64,000 bases of DNA from Polytrichum commune (Eukaryota; Streptophyta; Polytrichopsida; Polytrichales; Polytrichaceae), in NCBI GenBank assembly GCA_950295325.1, contig OX485805.1, positions 36,319,501-36,383,500 on the forward strand. Reading direction: 5' to 3'. Of the stretch, positions 12,948 through 24,893 are shown in pieces. Both the position numbers and the translations under genes were made by a program. The number at the start of each line of letters is the position of its first letter. The first letter of the stretch is position 1. Below the pieces are notes generated by a model. It did not search any database. It worked only from the letters and a program-made list of their open reading frames with translations, and was not told where the DNA came from.

Positions 12948-14356
12948 TAGTGCAATTGAGGAATAATGAAATAAGTTGGTTTTCACCTCCCCCATATATA
13001 GGTACTGTCCTACATTGACGTTTAAATTCCGACATTCAAATATTCAATTTACTTTGTCAAATAAACTTCAACAAAATTGAAGAATGTTGTCTTTCTCCTT
13101 GTTAGAATCTTATTTTCTAAACAACATAATTTCCATTGAAGCCGCTTAGGTAGGAGAGTAGATTCCATTCCACATCATATATGAACATTCACACACCTTG
13201 TTTTAGTAATAAGATGGGACCCAACTACATGGTTTTGTCTAATTGGTGTGGGTTACCATTTGGAGTCACACATTGCTATAACATTTTATTGAGAGTATCA
13301 AGTATTAGTGTGACTCACGCTAATTTTTCAACCACACTAATAGGACTATTTAGTGTCTGCATACAAGAGATTTGAGTTTGTGTATTCAAAGGAACATGTT
13401 GGGTTTGAGTTTTGAGGTTCCAACTTTGGGAATCTTAGTACAATTGATGTGGTAGTTTCGTAATCGGCACCACATGCACCCACAAACCATGTAGCCTACG
13501 TAACTTAGATACTTCTTCTTTATGTGGTTTATTGACTCATTTGCTTGGAAGTGCAATTTTTCTTAGGAATGTAAGTTTGTTGTTTCTCTTGGCTAAGGTT
13601 AGACACCCAGCTCTTTCATTTGGGCCCCCATCAACATTACCCAAGGTGAAATTGCAATGAAATCGTATTAAAACACGTAAAGTTGTTTTTTAAAAGAATA
13701 TTTGGCGCCACAATCAATATTGGAAGTTATGAATTAATCTAAATGAAGGACCCACTTGAGATGAATTAGCCACAAATCAATGGGGATTAGAGTGTACTAG
13801 ACCCCTTCAACTTGGTAATGTTGGTGGGGACCAGCTCAAAGGTGTGGGTGAGCGTCTAGCCCTTGGTCCATCCACTTGCAAACCTATACTAGCCGTGTAG
13901 GACAATTTGGATCAATTATAACTAATGTTAGTATATAAGTAGAGCTCTTTGAGGATTTGGACCAACCCTCCAAACATGACCAACCTTTTTGTGGGAGATG
14001 GCTAAAATACAAACGTACATTACCTCAACAATGGAATCTAACTTGATCTTCGTTGTCATATGGCTCCCTAGCTAGTGCAACCTTGTATTATATTCTTAGT
14101 TGACTTGTGGACAACGTGCACAACAAACTCATATTCCTAAGACAAATTGTACTTCCATGCAAATGGGTCAAGGAACCACATAAAGAAGAAGCATTTAAGT
14201 TATGTAGGCTACATGGCCATGGGTGCACATGGTGTCAATTAGGAAACTACCACATCAATTGCATGAGGTTCCCAAAGCTAGAACCTCGACACTCAAACCC
14301 AACATGTTCTTTGAATGCACGAGCTCGGATCTCTTGCATGCAAACACTAACTAGTC
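12948..14356. other. Gene-free stretch with MITE fragment
   Basis: No gene recognised. About 13220-13290 matches one end of the element at 15313-15517 ('gtctaattggtgtgggtt', 'accatttggagt'), so a truncated copy is present. The 118-residue frame at 14107-14463 runs into the repeat at 14357 and is not considered a gene. Confidence 0.5.
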
Positions 14357-14969
14357 CTATTATGCCCCTTTCCCACCTGGCTCTAGCTAATACCAGGTGG
14401 GGTGCCCTAAAACCCCGGAGGTTAAGCTGTCCCTTTTGCTCTCAGGGTCGGAGGAACTTTTGATGTGTGACCTACTATTTCGGGTTTAGGGATTTACCAG
14501 TGTTCTCCACCTGGTATGCGTTTTACGTTTGTCAGAAGCCACCTTGGCAGATACAGATACAAACTAACTGACCTTCTTCGCTGAAGCTTATCTAAACCGA
14601 CATCTTATGAGAAATCAGAGCAGAGCCCACTGTGACGACACATGTTACTTGACTTCGTTTTAGCAAGGCTCTTAAAAACTAAGTTTTTGCAAATATGGCA
14701 GTTGGCCCCAGAATAGTTAAGATTTGCTGCATCCAATTTGGGGCCACTGCCATTGCATACTTAAGTATCCATAGATTGTGCCGGATTTCTAGTAACAGTA
14801 ACTAGGCTCGGTGACCGGGAAGGTTTTAAACCGTTTTTAAAGTGGCCATGTCAATTGTCCACCTAGGCTCGACACTAAATACCACCGATAAGTGTGAACC
14901 CTAGATAACTAATATTGGTTTTAGACTAAAACTACTTCTAGCTAATGTCAGGTGGGAAGGCCCCATTAG
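14357..14969. mobile_element. Single copy of the 3.6-5.0 kb foldback family
   Basis: The left end CTATTATGCCCCTTTCCCAC and the right end GTGGGAAGGCCCCATTAG are inverted relatives of the ends at 3961 and 4952. The segment 14825-14969 matches the loop and arm junction near 4390-4500 ('gtgaaccctagataacta', 'actaaaactacttct'). The interior (14400-14800) is unrelated to the 4 kb copies, so it is either a different family member or the site of a later insertion. Confidence 0.65.
14696..14754. repeat. Short hairpin
   Basis: ATGGCAGTTGGCCCCA is followed about 28 bp later by TGGGGCCACTGCCAT, its near-perfect inverse. The stem is about 15 bp with one mismatch or bulge. Confidence 0.6.
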
Positions 14970-17180
14970 TGTGGGTCACACTAATTTTCTAGTTAAGTTG
15001 GAATTTATGAAGATTAATGTGGAGAAGGACAAAAGTGGTCCACATTATCTAATGGGAGAGGCCAATGTCATTTATGAGAATTAATGTGGCTCACTTTTGT
15101 CCTTGTTATGAGAATTAGCGTGGGCTCTAAAAACATTATTGTGGCCAAAGTACTAGGACTATTTAGTTTACCTTGGGATTTTGATTCTACGTTCAACCTT
15201 AAACAACTAGGGTGAAATTTCATTAAGATGACAAAACATGAATTTTCATGTTGGGACCTCTATGCACATACATTGTCCTCATACCTAATGCATGTAGATA
15301 GTGTAGTAGGTACATTGTTTCGTCTAATTAGTGTGGGTTACCATTTGGAGTTACGTGTTGCTATAGTTTTTTACTGACCTCGTCATCTTTTATATAATAA
15401 TCTTCAGTGTGCATACTAACTACTTATGTTATTTGGATAAAAAATGATACTCTCATAAGAATGCTATAGCAATGGATAACTCCAAATGGTAACCCACACT
15501 AAGTAGACAAAACAAAGTATTGCAATTTAGGGGGGGGGGTATATTTGACCTCTTAGGTGTTATATTTAACATAAGATTGAAAACGTGTTAAATATTATCA
15601 TAATTGTTATTCACTTGGTAACAATTGATTCAAAAGATTATAAATGACATTGGCCTCTCCCATTAAATATTTCCTTTCAATTAGTCACTTAGGGCATCCT
15701 TACTGCCACTTTCTAAAACCTCTCATTGGTTAAGAGGTGAGTGGCAGTTCCACGCCATTTCACACATGGTCATCAAAAATAAAAGTGATCATGGGTGAAT
15801 ATCCGAGAAAATGAATGAGAAAGTGACATGGAATCCTACATGTTCATAAATTAACAATGTTTAGTAATGACTTGGCTTTTGTAGTGAGAAAACTCAAATA
15901 GGTTGCCTTAGCAAAAAAATTGTGACCATGTCAAAAGAAAAAATTGAATTCTAGTTTTGGTAAAGCTTATTTAAAGCATATTTTTAATTTTATTTATTTC
16001 ACTATTTTTTTTTAACATGTCCTAGTCATATTTGGTTTACACTAAGTCCCATGACCAAGTCATATATTGTTAATGTGGGTTTAAGTTTCTCTTGGTCATA
16101 GTCTTCGAATTGCTGATTGTGACCATGAGAATTCCTAGATTATTATCTCTTACAACCCTTTGTTACGTGTGTAAAACAACCCTCAATGAAAACACACCCC
16201 AATTGTTCAAGTTGGGCATGTTCACATATTCTAGTGCCACATGTAACCCCCTCCCCCACCCAATCCACCTGACCCCAAAGTCCTTCAACATGATGAATTG
16301 TTGGTTAACCTCCCAACTGACCCCAAGATGAAAACGTCCTCATGGGGCGTAACACGAGGTCTCATGTTGTGTGGTCTCTAATACTAAGTGGTTCCATTTT
16401 TGGTTTTTTGGGTTATTTTCCCTTCCAAAGTAAATGTAGAAGGTGATTTTTTGTATGCATCTCCTTTGATGTTGTACCAAAAAAACTCATCAATGGTTTA
16501 TGCGTCAATCACCGTAATATAGCAACTCACATGCTCTCACACGTATATGAGAATAAACATCTTGGAACCCAAATTACATTGGAGCTATAGGAACACCATG
16601 GAGAGTTGTTAAATTTGCTGCGAAGGGAAACCCATCCAACACCTATGAAACATACACGCTTTCCAACACTAAGAAAAACTCCACCTTATGCTACTGCGGA
16701 TCGGGTTGATCTGATTGCTAGTTGCCAAGCAAACAAATAGCAAGCACAAGGACAAAGAGCTTTAGAAATTTAGATTTGACTAATGCACTACAAATTTGGG
16801 TGAGAGAGTAATTAGACATGAATTTAAGAATCATCTCAATGGTGACGAGACTCAGTTATGCAAACCCATGTGAGAAACTCAAGAGCCAAGCCAATGACGA
16901 TAGGGAGAGGGAGTCCGATATTGGATGTTGGACACCATGAAGGTAGTGGTGGACAAGTGCAAATCCCATATTTGGAGATGACGATAGATCCATAGGAGCT
17001 GATGGAAGCATTAGGAGAATCAATCATGCAACTTGGGCTACACACCTTATGTGCGATTGCATGCAAGGTGATCCCTAAGGGCATGGTGAGAAACAACAAC
17101 GGGATCATGATTAATTTAGGATCCAAAAGTTTACAAATTGATCAAGCATAAGTACAACCATGGATCAATTACACACATCA
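14970..17180. other. Gene-free stretch apart from one MITE
   Basis: Apart from the MITE at 15313-15517 no recognisable coding sequence was seen. Short pieces of 'attagtgtggg' text around 14965-15130 suggest further fragments of the same MITE family. The frames at 16092-16331 and 16836-17126 have no recognisable motif; the latter may overlap the eroded 5' part of the LINE that follows. Confidence 0.45.
15313..15517. mobile_element. MITE, 205 bp, TA target duplication
   Basis: The arms begin CATTGTTTCGTCTAATTAGT and, read inverted from the right, CTTTGTTTTGTCTACTTAGT. They continue to match for more than 50 bp (GTGGGTTACCATTTGGAGTT, then TTGCTATAG). TA flanks both ends (15311-15312, 15518-15519). 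It is almost all terminal repeat with no coding space. Relatives lie at 26857-27055 and as fragments near 13225 and 28351. Confidence 0.85.
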
Positions 17181-17426
17181 ATCGGTAAGTTCCTTGGATG
17201 GAGATTAGACAATGTTGCCTCAAATAGATGGTTGTTGTTGATTAATGCAAGATTGTTGCCCAAGGATGCAATGAGCGTATGACAAAACCGGTCGCGGGTT
17301 TTTTAACTTGAAGACCGAGAATGTTGATGTGATCTCCAACTACTCATGCAATCTCCACATAAATTCATTCTAGACACATGTGTTATGTAGTGGTGGGTGC
17401 CATGATTCAATCCTGACACACCTTAA

Positions 17427-17757
17427 ACTTTAAGAACTTTGACTTGGGTCATCTTAAAGAGAATCCCACTCGAATTCATACAAAACATGATGCAAATAGT
17501 GGATCACTTAGGCCATATAATTAGTTTTGACACAAACAATGAGACGGCCAAGAATCCCCGTTTTTTGTATTGCATTAGATCTTTCAGAAGGCTACGCTAC
17601 CTCCATAGAAATAGAATGTGGAGAAGATGAGCCACCACATTGGATCTTGGTGGAATATGACCACCTCCCCGTAAGGTGTTGCTTTTGCCTTTCTTTAACC
17701 CACCAAATTAGAGAATGCAAGTGGAAGCAAAGAGAGGTAGGATGAGGCAAGTGGAAT
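17427..17757 (+). pseudogene. LINE ORF1 fragment (DUF4283-like plus zinc knuckle)
   Basis: One frame reads TWVILKRIPLEFIQNMM and continues in the next frame with DLSEGYATSIEIECGEDEPP and VEYDHLPVRCCFCLSLTHQ, then IRECKWK. This is the usual order in plant L1 ORF1 proteins: a DUF4283-type fold then a CX2CX4HX4C knuckle, here C-C-F-C...H...C. A frameshift near 17560 separates the two halves. The protein would bind the element's RNA. A start codon could not be placed. Confidence 0.75.
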
Positions 17758-18828
17758 GAGTAGGAGGAGGAGATAGATCAAGGGGAGAATGATGATGAGG
17801 GTTGCACCAAAATAGAAGGTAGAACATTCAGACACAAACAATACAAACAAAACCCATTGTGGTAACATGAGTTGCCAATTACAATTTTTTCCCACACCAT
17901 GCAATAGTATGAAGAATTGAGTAGGGGCAATTGCCAAGGATGGGACCAACTATCTTGCCACTCACGATAAATTGGCACGTGCTTGTTGCCCCAATGGGCA
18001 CTGAGCGCAAGGCACCCGGTGATGAAAACGGCCCACCCAACTGTAGTGCCCAACATTAGCTCCATTCCATAATCGAAGGTAAGTGACTACAAATCTCCAC
18101 AATATCATATGCATGTACACTCGCTAGCAACAAATCAAGGCATGCATGTGGTACAAGCAATGCTAGGAAGAAACATAGGCATGATGAGACAGACAAAGGT
18201 GGACAAGATAAGTAGTTGCGACAAGAGAAAACATTGCAGTTAGAGTGCCAAGGAGAGGAACGTGTAGAGAGCATCGATATGAGCAAATTCAGTGTTGAAA
18301 AGTTTGAGCTAGCCTCAACGGCTTTTGACACACCCAAGGCAACGAAAATTGTGGAGGTAGTGGAGACAACCAAGTGGCAAGCAACCAATGGACAAGCCAG
18401 AGAGAAAATTATGCATAATAACACACAAAAACAATTAGCAAGTTCCATATACGTAGCAAACCCTGAGCAAGACATGTTTGTTGACTCGGCACATCAAATT
18501 CTAAAATTTCAGCCACAAATTGACAAATATCATGGTAATTTGGAGCAAGAGGAGGTTGAATCCCCAAGAATTGAAGGGACGGGGATGAAATGGCTTTAGG
18601 AAATGCAATACAAAATCATGTGAGAGCATAACAAATTCATGACAAATGGTGGAGGCCATTGTCTCCAAGAGATAGGCCACTAGCCACATCAAACTTTAAG
18701 GGGGAGGCAAAAAGGAATGTTGCCCTTTTTACCACCCCTTGTACTTTGAAGAAGAAATCACATAAGCTGCAAAAGAAAATAAAAAATAGAGCAGATGAAG
18801 CACATGCCTCTCTTATAAACCATCATGA

Positions 18829-19345
18829 GTGGAAGTACACTTCATATCCTATTATGTAAGAAGGTTAAATGATAGACTCTCTACATTATCTCTAGGTAGG
18901 TACCTTAGAAACTTTCAACCAAGTATAGACATCTATCATATTCAAGAACATAAGTTACATCTAGATAAGGCCAAAAAAGTGGGTGATTTGCTACGTAGAC
19001 ATTATAAGTGTAAAATCTTGGATGCGGAGGCTAGGGAAGAAAATACACCAAGTGCAGGTAGGGGAAGAGTATGTACATTAATAAAAACATCCATTGCCAA
19101 ACATATTTGTGAAGAGGGAACTGTGTGTGGTAACAAACTACAATGGCTCCAACTCTTAGGCTTACTAGGGGGCTCATATAGATCGCGAAAATCTATGCGT
19201 CTAATAAAATGCATGAGAGGATAGAAATGTGGGAAGCTATGGTAGAGTCCTTACCATAGGATGGGAAATGAGTTTTTGGCGGGAATTGGAATATGGTGGA
19301 AAATGACCATAATTGATTTACCCATAACAATAGAATGTTTTAAGG
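18829..19345 (+). pseudogene. LINE ORF2 endonuclease domain fragment
   Basis: The frame from 18829 reads MEVHFISYYVRRLN, then IYHIQEHKLHLDKAKKVG with the QEHKL motif holding the catalytic Glu, then RGRVCTLIKTSIAKH and LQWLQLLGLLGGSY. After a frameshift near 19185 another frame continues AKIYASNKMHERIEMWEAM and then GNWNMVEND, which corresponds to the GDFNMVE motif with Asp changed to Asn. This is the exonuclease-endonuclease-phosphatase domain that nicks target DNA in L1 elements. At least one frameshift and two stops make it inactive. Confidence 0.8.
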
Positions 19346-20040
19346 GAGCGAGGAAGGAGTTCTTTTATAAATTTTGTAAAATACAAAGATTTTATAGGCA
19401 TTATTGCGAGGAGAAAGTAGAAAAGTGGAAGGACATGGGAAAATGTGAAGGGATGTACTTTGCGAGGCAACTATGGAACTACAACAAGATTACCTTAGTG
19501 AGGATGCTCAAAGGAGATTAAAGGAAAGCAAAGCATCTTTGAATTTTTTTTGAGCAACTGGAAACGGAAGGGGCTCAAGTTAGGGCAATGGTGAGATCGC
19601 GTAGAAAAGGGACACCATGTTGACCGAGTTTTTAAACTTGGTCAAGGAAAATTCACAAGCAATTCAAGAGCTTGAGGGGGAGAATGGTACTAGAGTCACA
19701 AATTTTGGAAGTTTAAGTAAAGTATGCTCAACATTTTATGGTCAATTTTTATTAGCAAACATTTGAAAATGATGAAGTAAGAGAATGCAAAAGACAAACA
19801 TAAGAGGGGCTAGGAAGCAAGGTACTACCAAAACGAACTCAACATTAGGAGAAGCTATGACAAAATCAAAGTCGAGGGTAGTGGCTAAGTCAATGATCCA
19901 AGAAGCCCTATATATAGGTCATTTTCTTGCATGCGTGACCAAAGGCTTAATCACCCTATTATTTAAATATGCAAAGAAATATGAATTAGGGAACAAGAGA
20001 CTTATTACCTTATTGAACGTCACCTAAAAAAATCATGCTA

Positions 20041-20660
20041 AGGCATTTCAGGCTAGGCTTCAACCAATGCTTAAAGAAATCATTAGTGTAGATCAAACAA
20101 CATTTTTACCCCTTAGATATATTTTGGACAATATCCCACTGGCATATGAAAAACTAGCTTGAGCAAAACAAAGTAATCAAGAGGTCATTTTTACGAAGTT
20201 GGACTTCACCAAGGCCTACGACATAGTAGCATGGGGCTTTATGTTTTTAGCAATGGAAACCATTGGACCATCCTAGTTTCATCATGATGACCAAACTACT
20301 TTTCCACAATGCAAGTGCAATGGTTAATATTAATGGTCAATCAATTGCAAGGTTTGACATTAAGCGAGGAGTTAGGCAAGGGTGCCCATTGGCGCCCTAC
20401 CTTTCCTTAATGGTTGGAGAAGTGCTTCACCACATGTTGAAACAAACAATGCTACAACAAAAAGTCTAGGGAATTACCATGCCAAGCCACACGAAGCGAC
20501 AAATCATTGCATAGTATGTAGATGATACCTCGTTCATAATTAAAGGGAAATAAGAGGCAGTCATGAACTTAGTTACACTACTCAACATGTTTAGCTTAGC
20601 TTTTGGACTCGAAATTAAATGGAGCAAGTTCGCAATCTAATGGCGGAGCTCAATAAGAGC
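20041..20660 (+). pseudogene. LINE ORF2 reverse transcriptase fragment
   Basis: Successive frames give KLDFTKAYDIVAWGF (finger and first catalytic Asp), KRGVRQGCPLAPYLSLMVGE (palm motif) and YVDDTSFIIKGK, the YXDD active site with Val at the second position where L1 elements usually have Ala. Then comes LLNMFSLAFGLEIKWSK. Stop codons interrupt the frame before YVDD, just after it and near the end. The sequence ends before the thumb. Confidence 0.9.
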
Positions 20661-20689
20661 AAAACTGTATTGGCTAGATATTTTTCAAC

Positions 20690-20925
20690 ATGTAACCGGC
20701 GGTTAGTTACAGATGAACCGGTGGAGTTTGAGAAATAACCGGTCAAAGTTGGAGACTTCCGGAGAATTACCGGTCGTTTTGGAGGAATCTATAGAAGAAT
20801 ATACCTCACATGGATGAAAGCCAAACCCGGAAGATGTTGTCAACATGTTACCGGTTGGATTTAGAATCACTAGGATCAACATGTAACTGATCCACGTTAG
20901 GATCCACGTTTGGTGTAACTTAAGG
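20690..20925 (+). repeat. ACCGGT-rich dispersed repeat, copy A
   Basis: The repeat reads GAACCGGTGGAGTTTGAG, AAATAACCGGT, AATTACCGGTC, a run ending ATAGAAGAATATAC, then TGTTACCGGTTGGATTT and CACTAGGATC. Hexamer ACCGGT or one-base variants recur roughly every 40-60 bp. Further copies are listed at 34686, 38884, 58715, 59035 and 60500. No coding potential is seen. Confidence 0.8.
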
Positions 20926-20972
20926 TAGGGGGGCCAATTTCCGAGCGGGTCCTAAAGTCGACCCCTAGGGTC

Positions 20973-21037
20973 AGAAGCACCTATCTAGGTGCTTTTACCT
21001 AGGTTTACAAAAGCACCTTGATAGGTGCTTTTACCGT
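20973..21037. repeat. Paired short palindromes AAGCACCTATCTAGGTGCTT
   Basis: A 20 bp near-perfect palindrome (about 20976-20995) is followed by AAAGCACCTTGATAGGTGCT, a second one with two central differences. The two could fold separately as small hairpins or with each other. The role is unknown. Confidence 0.55.
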
Positions 21038-21899
21038 TCACAGCGCTGCCAACATTTCATTGGCTGCTAGCGGTCGGTTTTGGAAATCCAGCATGTGGAT
21101 ATACCACGTACCCTATGTGCGAGTGTTGGTCACTCTACAAGGTTTACTTTAAAAATTTGTAGGAAATCATAGACATGCTGGAAAATTTTGATTTTTTCAT
21201 AGTTGCTCTTGCACCAGCTTTGCGGAACGCTCAAAATTAAAAAAAAAATAGTTTCAGCATCCCAACTAGGCACATCTGAAATTTGGACGGAAATTGGCAC
21301 CGCTACCTTAGTGAAGGTTTTCTCAACAAAGTTGACTTGACTTCAAGAGAGCATAACTTTGACTCTGAGTTGTTGTTGATGGGCTTGCCTGGAACAATCA
21401 TACGCTCCTTTCGAGGTTTCAACTTTCACCTTCAACTGCATCTAGTAGAAAGGAAGAAAGAAATGCTTAGGTCTAAATAATTACAAGTTAATACAATACA
21501 AATCATATTAAAAGCTACTAGAATTGCTGCCTTCAAATAAATGTTATCCAATCTTAATATCTATCAGTGCCAATGGGCACAAGAAGGAGAGCTATCTAAA
21601 TTATTGGGCACAACATTTGGGCTTTCACTCGAGGTGCATGATGTGGATTGTTTAGGTAGAAATTAGCATTGTGTTTTAAGAACATAAATATCCTTAGTAA
21701 ACCAACCCGCCAAAAACTAACTAGTTGGTCACAAATTGTTGAAAGGGCGAAAAATGCTAGTCTATTATTTGATGTCAACTCTGTCCTTAATACAATTAGT
21801 TATTAAATCGTCCACTAGTTGATTTTTTATTGTTTTAATATTGAAGAGTCTATTCAGTAGAAGTAATTGTTTGGTCTTAGTAACTTAGTTGGTTAGAAA

Positions 21900-23062
21900 A
21901 TGACTTGTAAGTCCAAAGTTATTAAAATGGCAATGTGAGTCTTTTACTAGTTGATTGTTTTTAATGACCTCAGTGTTCCAGTTAGACATAAACTGGACAG
22001 AGGGAAAAAACACGTCATGCTAACTAGTTACAATGTTTTGTCTGGATGGCAATCTACCAAATTGACCCACCTAGTAGGTAGTTGTTTTGAAGTATATAAG
22101 GATTGTCCTAGAGTCTTTTGGCTCTCTTAATTCACATGTGTGAAGATTGCTTAGACTCTTAGAGAGGGTGTGTATCCTTGGGAGTTCAAGATCTAGACGT
22201 GTAGTGTTCTGGAAATTTGTAGCAGTTCAAATGTACAACAACCCTGGGAAACAAACAGTCAAGTGCTGAATGAAGGATTTAAAGAGTAGATTCATTGTTG
22301 GCAGTCTCCTATTATTGCTCTTTTTGTAAGCTCACATAGTCCTTTGTGTTGACAATACGAAGGTGTTGAATGTGTTACTGAAAGTGTGCATTGGACAACT
22401 CGTGATGTATTACCTAGGAATGCATTAGAAAGCAAAGAGGGTGGGTATGCGCGGACATGACGCTAATGGGAGGACGTCCAAAGCAAGTGGTTAGAATGAC
22501 ACGAAAATTGTACCATAGGTTGGTAAATGTTAGAGAGGTCAATTTGGACTCAGTTTGCGAAAACCACCTCCGGAAGTTGCCCGATCTAACCAAAAATGCT
22601 AGTTGGTTGGCAATATGGAAGTGGTCAGAATGACCTGAAAACTCTATTATAGGTTGGTAGAATGTTAGAGAGGGTAGATCCGGACTTGGTTTGCAAAAAC
22701 CACCTCTGGAAGTTGGCCAATATGACCAAACAACTGGTTGGAAGAATGTAAGTGGTTAGAACAACTGGAAAACTCTACCAAAGGTTGGTAGAAGATTAAA
22801 AATGCCATATCCAAATTTAGTTTTTGGGAACGACCTCCAGAAGTTGGCTGATTAGGTCACGAACGTGAGCTGGTAGGTGGTGTTCATAGCATATTTTCAA
22901 GCTTTAAACGGAAGTTTTAGGGTATTATACGTTGAAGGAGCATTTTGGGGATGAAGGACTAGCTTGGGAGATGTTTTTGCAAGGCTTGGATGTGGCTAGC
23001 CAAACTAGTGAATGGAGCAAGGAAGGAGTGTGAAAACCATTAACATTTGGCGACCATGCAAT
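21900..23062 (+). other. LTR-like stretch with TATA box and possible primer-binding site
   Basis: A TATA-like GTATATAAGG sits near 22093. About 960 bp later comes TGGTATCGCAACTC (near 23062), which resembles the plant retrotransposon primer-binding site for initiator Met tRNA (usually TGGTATCAGAGC) with differences. Downstream, a short frame from about 23432 reads MARVQTRSMTRQRALEL, a charged gag-like start, and soon stops. Paired LTRs were not found, so this may be a damaged single LTR plus leader. The assignment is weak. Confidence 0.3.
22485..22880 (+). repeat. Tandem repeat, three units of about 131-134 bp
   Basis: Units start at 22485, 22619 and 22750 with AAGTGGTTAGAATGAC-type text and share AACTCTA..ATAGGTTGGTAGAA, GTTAGAGAGG and ACCACCTCYGGAAGTTG. 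Identity falls in the third unit. Confidence 0.8.
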
Positions 23063-23784
23063 GGTATCGCAACTCTATCTCATTTGCTTTCTTTTGAAGT
23101 TTAGGGTTAAAGTGAAATTCCAATGGATCTAGATCCATAACAAGGAGTACAAATGGTATAGAGTGGCGAGACAAACATGTTATGATTTACTTGCAATAAG
23201 GGGCATAAACCACTTGGGACGTGGAAATACATCTAGGACAGGAGGGTGCAACAAAGATTCCAACAACCAAATGTGTTGGTGGACAGATTGTGGCGACTCA
23301 GCCATATCTACTCAGTCCAAAGACATCCAAGGGTGACCTGCCACTTCAAGTGTGAATCAAACACGAGGCATATCTACATACTAGTGTGTACGCACCTAGA
23401 TCTAGCACAATCATACTCTAGGTAATTGTGATGGCACGCGTACAAACTAGAAGCATGACTAGACAAAGGGCTTTGGAGCTTCATACGGATTTGCACATCT
23501 CATATACTAGCGATTCAGAACTAGAGAGGCCCACTAGGCAAAGTAACTCAAGGGAAACCACCCAATAGGCAAATGCCATGCATAGGGCATTATTTCCAGA
23601 GTATAAGAATTACATAAATCACCACATGTACAGCCGGCGGAGTGGGGACGCCCGACCGCTGTCACCCGTCATAGGTGAAGACTTACAAGTTGGACTTGAC
23701 AACTTAACTCTCATCAGGAAGACCATGTACAACAGTATGACCAACCAGGGTTTGGAATGCCTAGTGATTTTCTGAAGCATTTAC

Positions 23785-24062
23785 GGAGAACTCCATTGGG
23801 AACTTAGGGAACTTTATGGGAGCCTTCAAAATGCCGCACAAATGCTCTCATGTGATGGGATGAATAATCAATCCCTTCATCTTGCAAACATTGGTTTTTC
23901 ATCCGCCAAGATTTCATCTGCTAGAAGTTTTTTTCCGGGTTGCCCGAGCAATTTCATAGACCGTAGAAAGGGGCTCTATGAATGAATGGCTTGGATGTGG
24001 TCTGCCCAGAGCTTACACACTCTCCTTTCACATCGCCTCAGTGACATGGGTTGGTGACCAAG
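23785..24062 (-). repeat. Partial inverted copy of the 6240-6712 element
   Basis: Read on the minus strand this matches 6245-6500, including GTCACTGAGGCG, TGGGCAGACC, TTGCAAGATGAAGGGATTGA and GAGAGCATTTGTG. The second terminal repeat is absent, so the copy is truncated on its left side. Confidence 0.7.
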
Positions 24063-24109
24063 GCCGTTTAGTACGTTTAAGCTTAACTTAGGTCTGATAG
24101 GTCAGGTGT

Positions 24110-24220
24110 CTCCCTAAATCAAATTCCACATCATCCTCTAAAACGATTCAACCATTCAGATGATGACACGTGGTACTAATAATGAATAGATGTCTAATAA
24201 TCTGGCCTCCACGTAGGATA
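24110..24220 (+). repeat. Direct repeat flanking the DUF427 locus, left copy
   Basis: About 100 bp upstream of the gene (AAATTCCACATCATCCTCTA, then GTGGTACT and AATCTGGCCTCCACGTAGGA) is matched at about 26008-26113 downstream of the exon array (AAGTTCCATGTCATCTTTGA, then ATGGTACTTTC and AATCTGACCTGCATGGA). The copy here lies in the presumed promoter region. Confidence 0.55.
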
Positions 24221-24384
24221 TCCTACAACGAGGATTTAAAGATGCTAGAGTAGATTCTCAAATTCTCCTTACAGTTTACATTCTTCTTCCTCTTCTTGTT
24301 GAGGAATGCTTTGTTTCTTGGAAACCCCATTTCAGTCTTTCAGTTCCCCAATTTGCGACGAGACGAGGGTTTGGAGCACCGTGA

Positions 24385-24893
24385 ATGTTTGCGAAATTGT
24401 GGAAGAAGTCGAAACCCAAGCAATCGAGCGAGGAGAGGATGGCGACCAAGGCTATTTGGAATGGTGTGGTGATAGCGGCGACTGACAATTACGAGACCGT
24501 GGAAGGGAATGTGTACTTCCCGCCCTCGTCTGTGAACATGCAGTATGCGAAGGCGAGCGACACGCACACCACTTGTGGCTGGAAAGGGAAGGCGTCCTAC
24601 TACACCCTCGAGGTCGATGGGAAGCAGAACAAGGATGCCGCCTGGTTCTATCCGTCGCCGTTGCCTGCCGCCGCCAAGATCAAGGACTACGTCGCCTTCT
24701 GGAAGGGGGTGAAGATTGAGAAAGGTAGTGGTGTAGCGCAGTAGTACAATTTGCGCGAATTGCAGATTGATTACGTGCAGCTGTAATTTTTGTAAATTTC
24801 TCCTCCTCAGGGTTTTTCCTGCAAGAAGGCAATCCTGCAGAGGCAGAGTATTTGGAAATGCCTTTTTCTGAAACGATGTTGGACAAATTGTGA
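24385..24893 (+). CDS. DUF427 (NTP_transf_9-type) domain protein, two exons
   Basis: The first ATG is at 24385. The second, at 24439 (AGGATGGC context), fits the usual domain start MATKAIWNG better. The domain spans about residues 19-113: AIWNGVVIAATDNYETVEGN, FPPSSV, DTHTTCGWKGKASYYTLEV, NKDAAWFYPSP, YVAFWKGVKIE. These match the compact DUF427 fold found in bacteria, fungi, algae and some land plants; its biochemical role is not settled. Unspliced, the frame stops at 24744. A GT-AG intron (24725-24810, 86 bp, phase 1) instead joins to 24811-24893 and adds 26 residues ending MLDKL. That exon is repeated downstream with its frame kept once more, which supports splicing. Total length is 140 aa from the first ATG or 122 from the second. 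GC is higher than the surroundings. A 188-residue antisense frame is a shadow. Confidence 0.85.

Larger units (their letters stand above)
17180..20665 (+). mobile_element. L1-type LINE retrotransposon, degenerate and 3'-truncated
   Basis: Three coding blocks in the right order and on one strand define a plant L1-like element: an ORF1-type zinc knuckle, an apurinic-like endonuclease and a reverse transcriptase. All are interrupted by stops and frameshifts. After the reverse transcriptase the text stops abruptly near 20665, where an ACCGGT repeat starts at about 20690. The RT thumb, any RNase H and the poly(A) tail are therefore missing. Confidence 0.9.

Noticed and set aside
14107-14463. 118-residue plus-strand frame
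   Set aside because: It runs through the end of a foldback repeat and has no recognisable motif.
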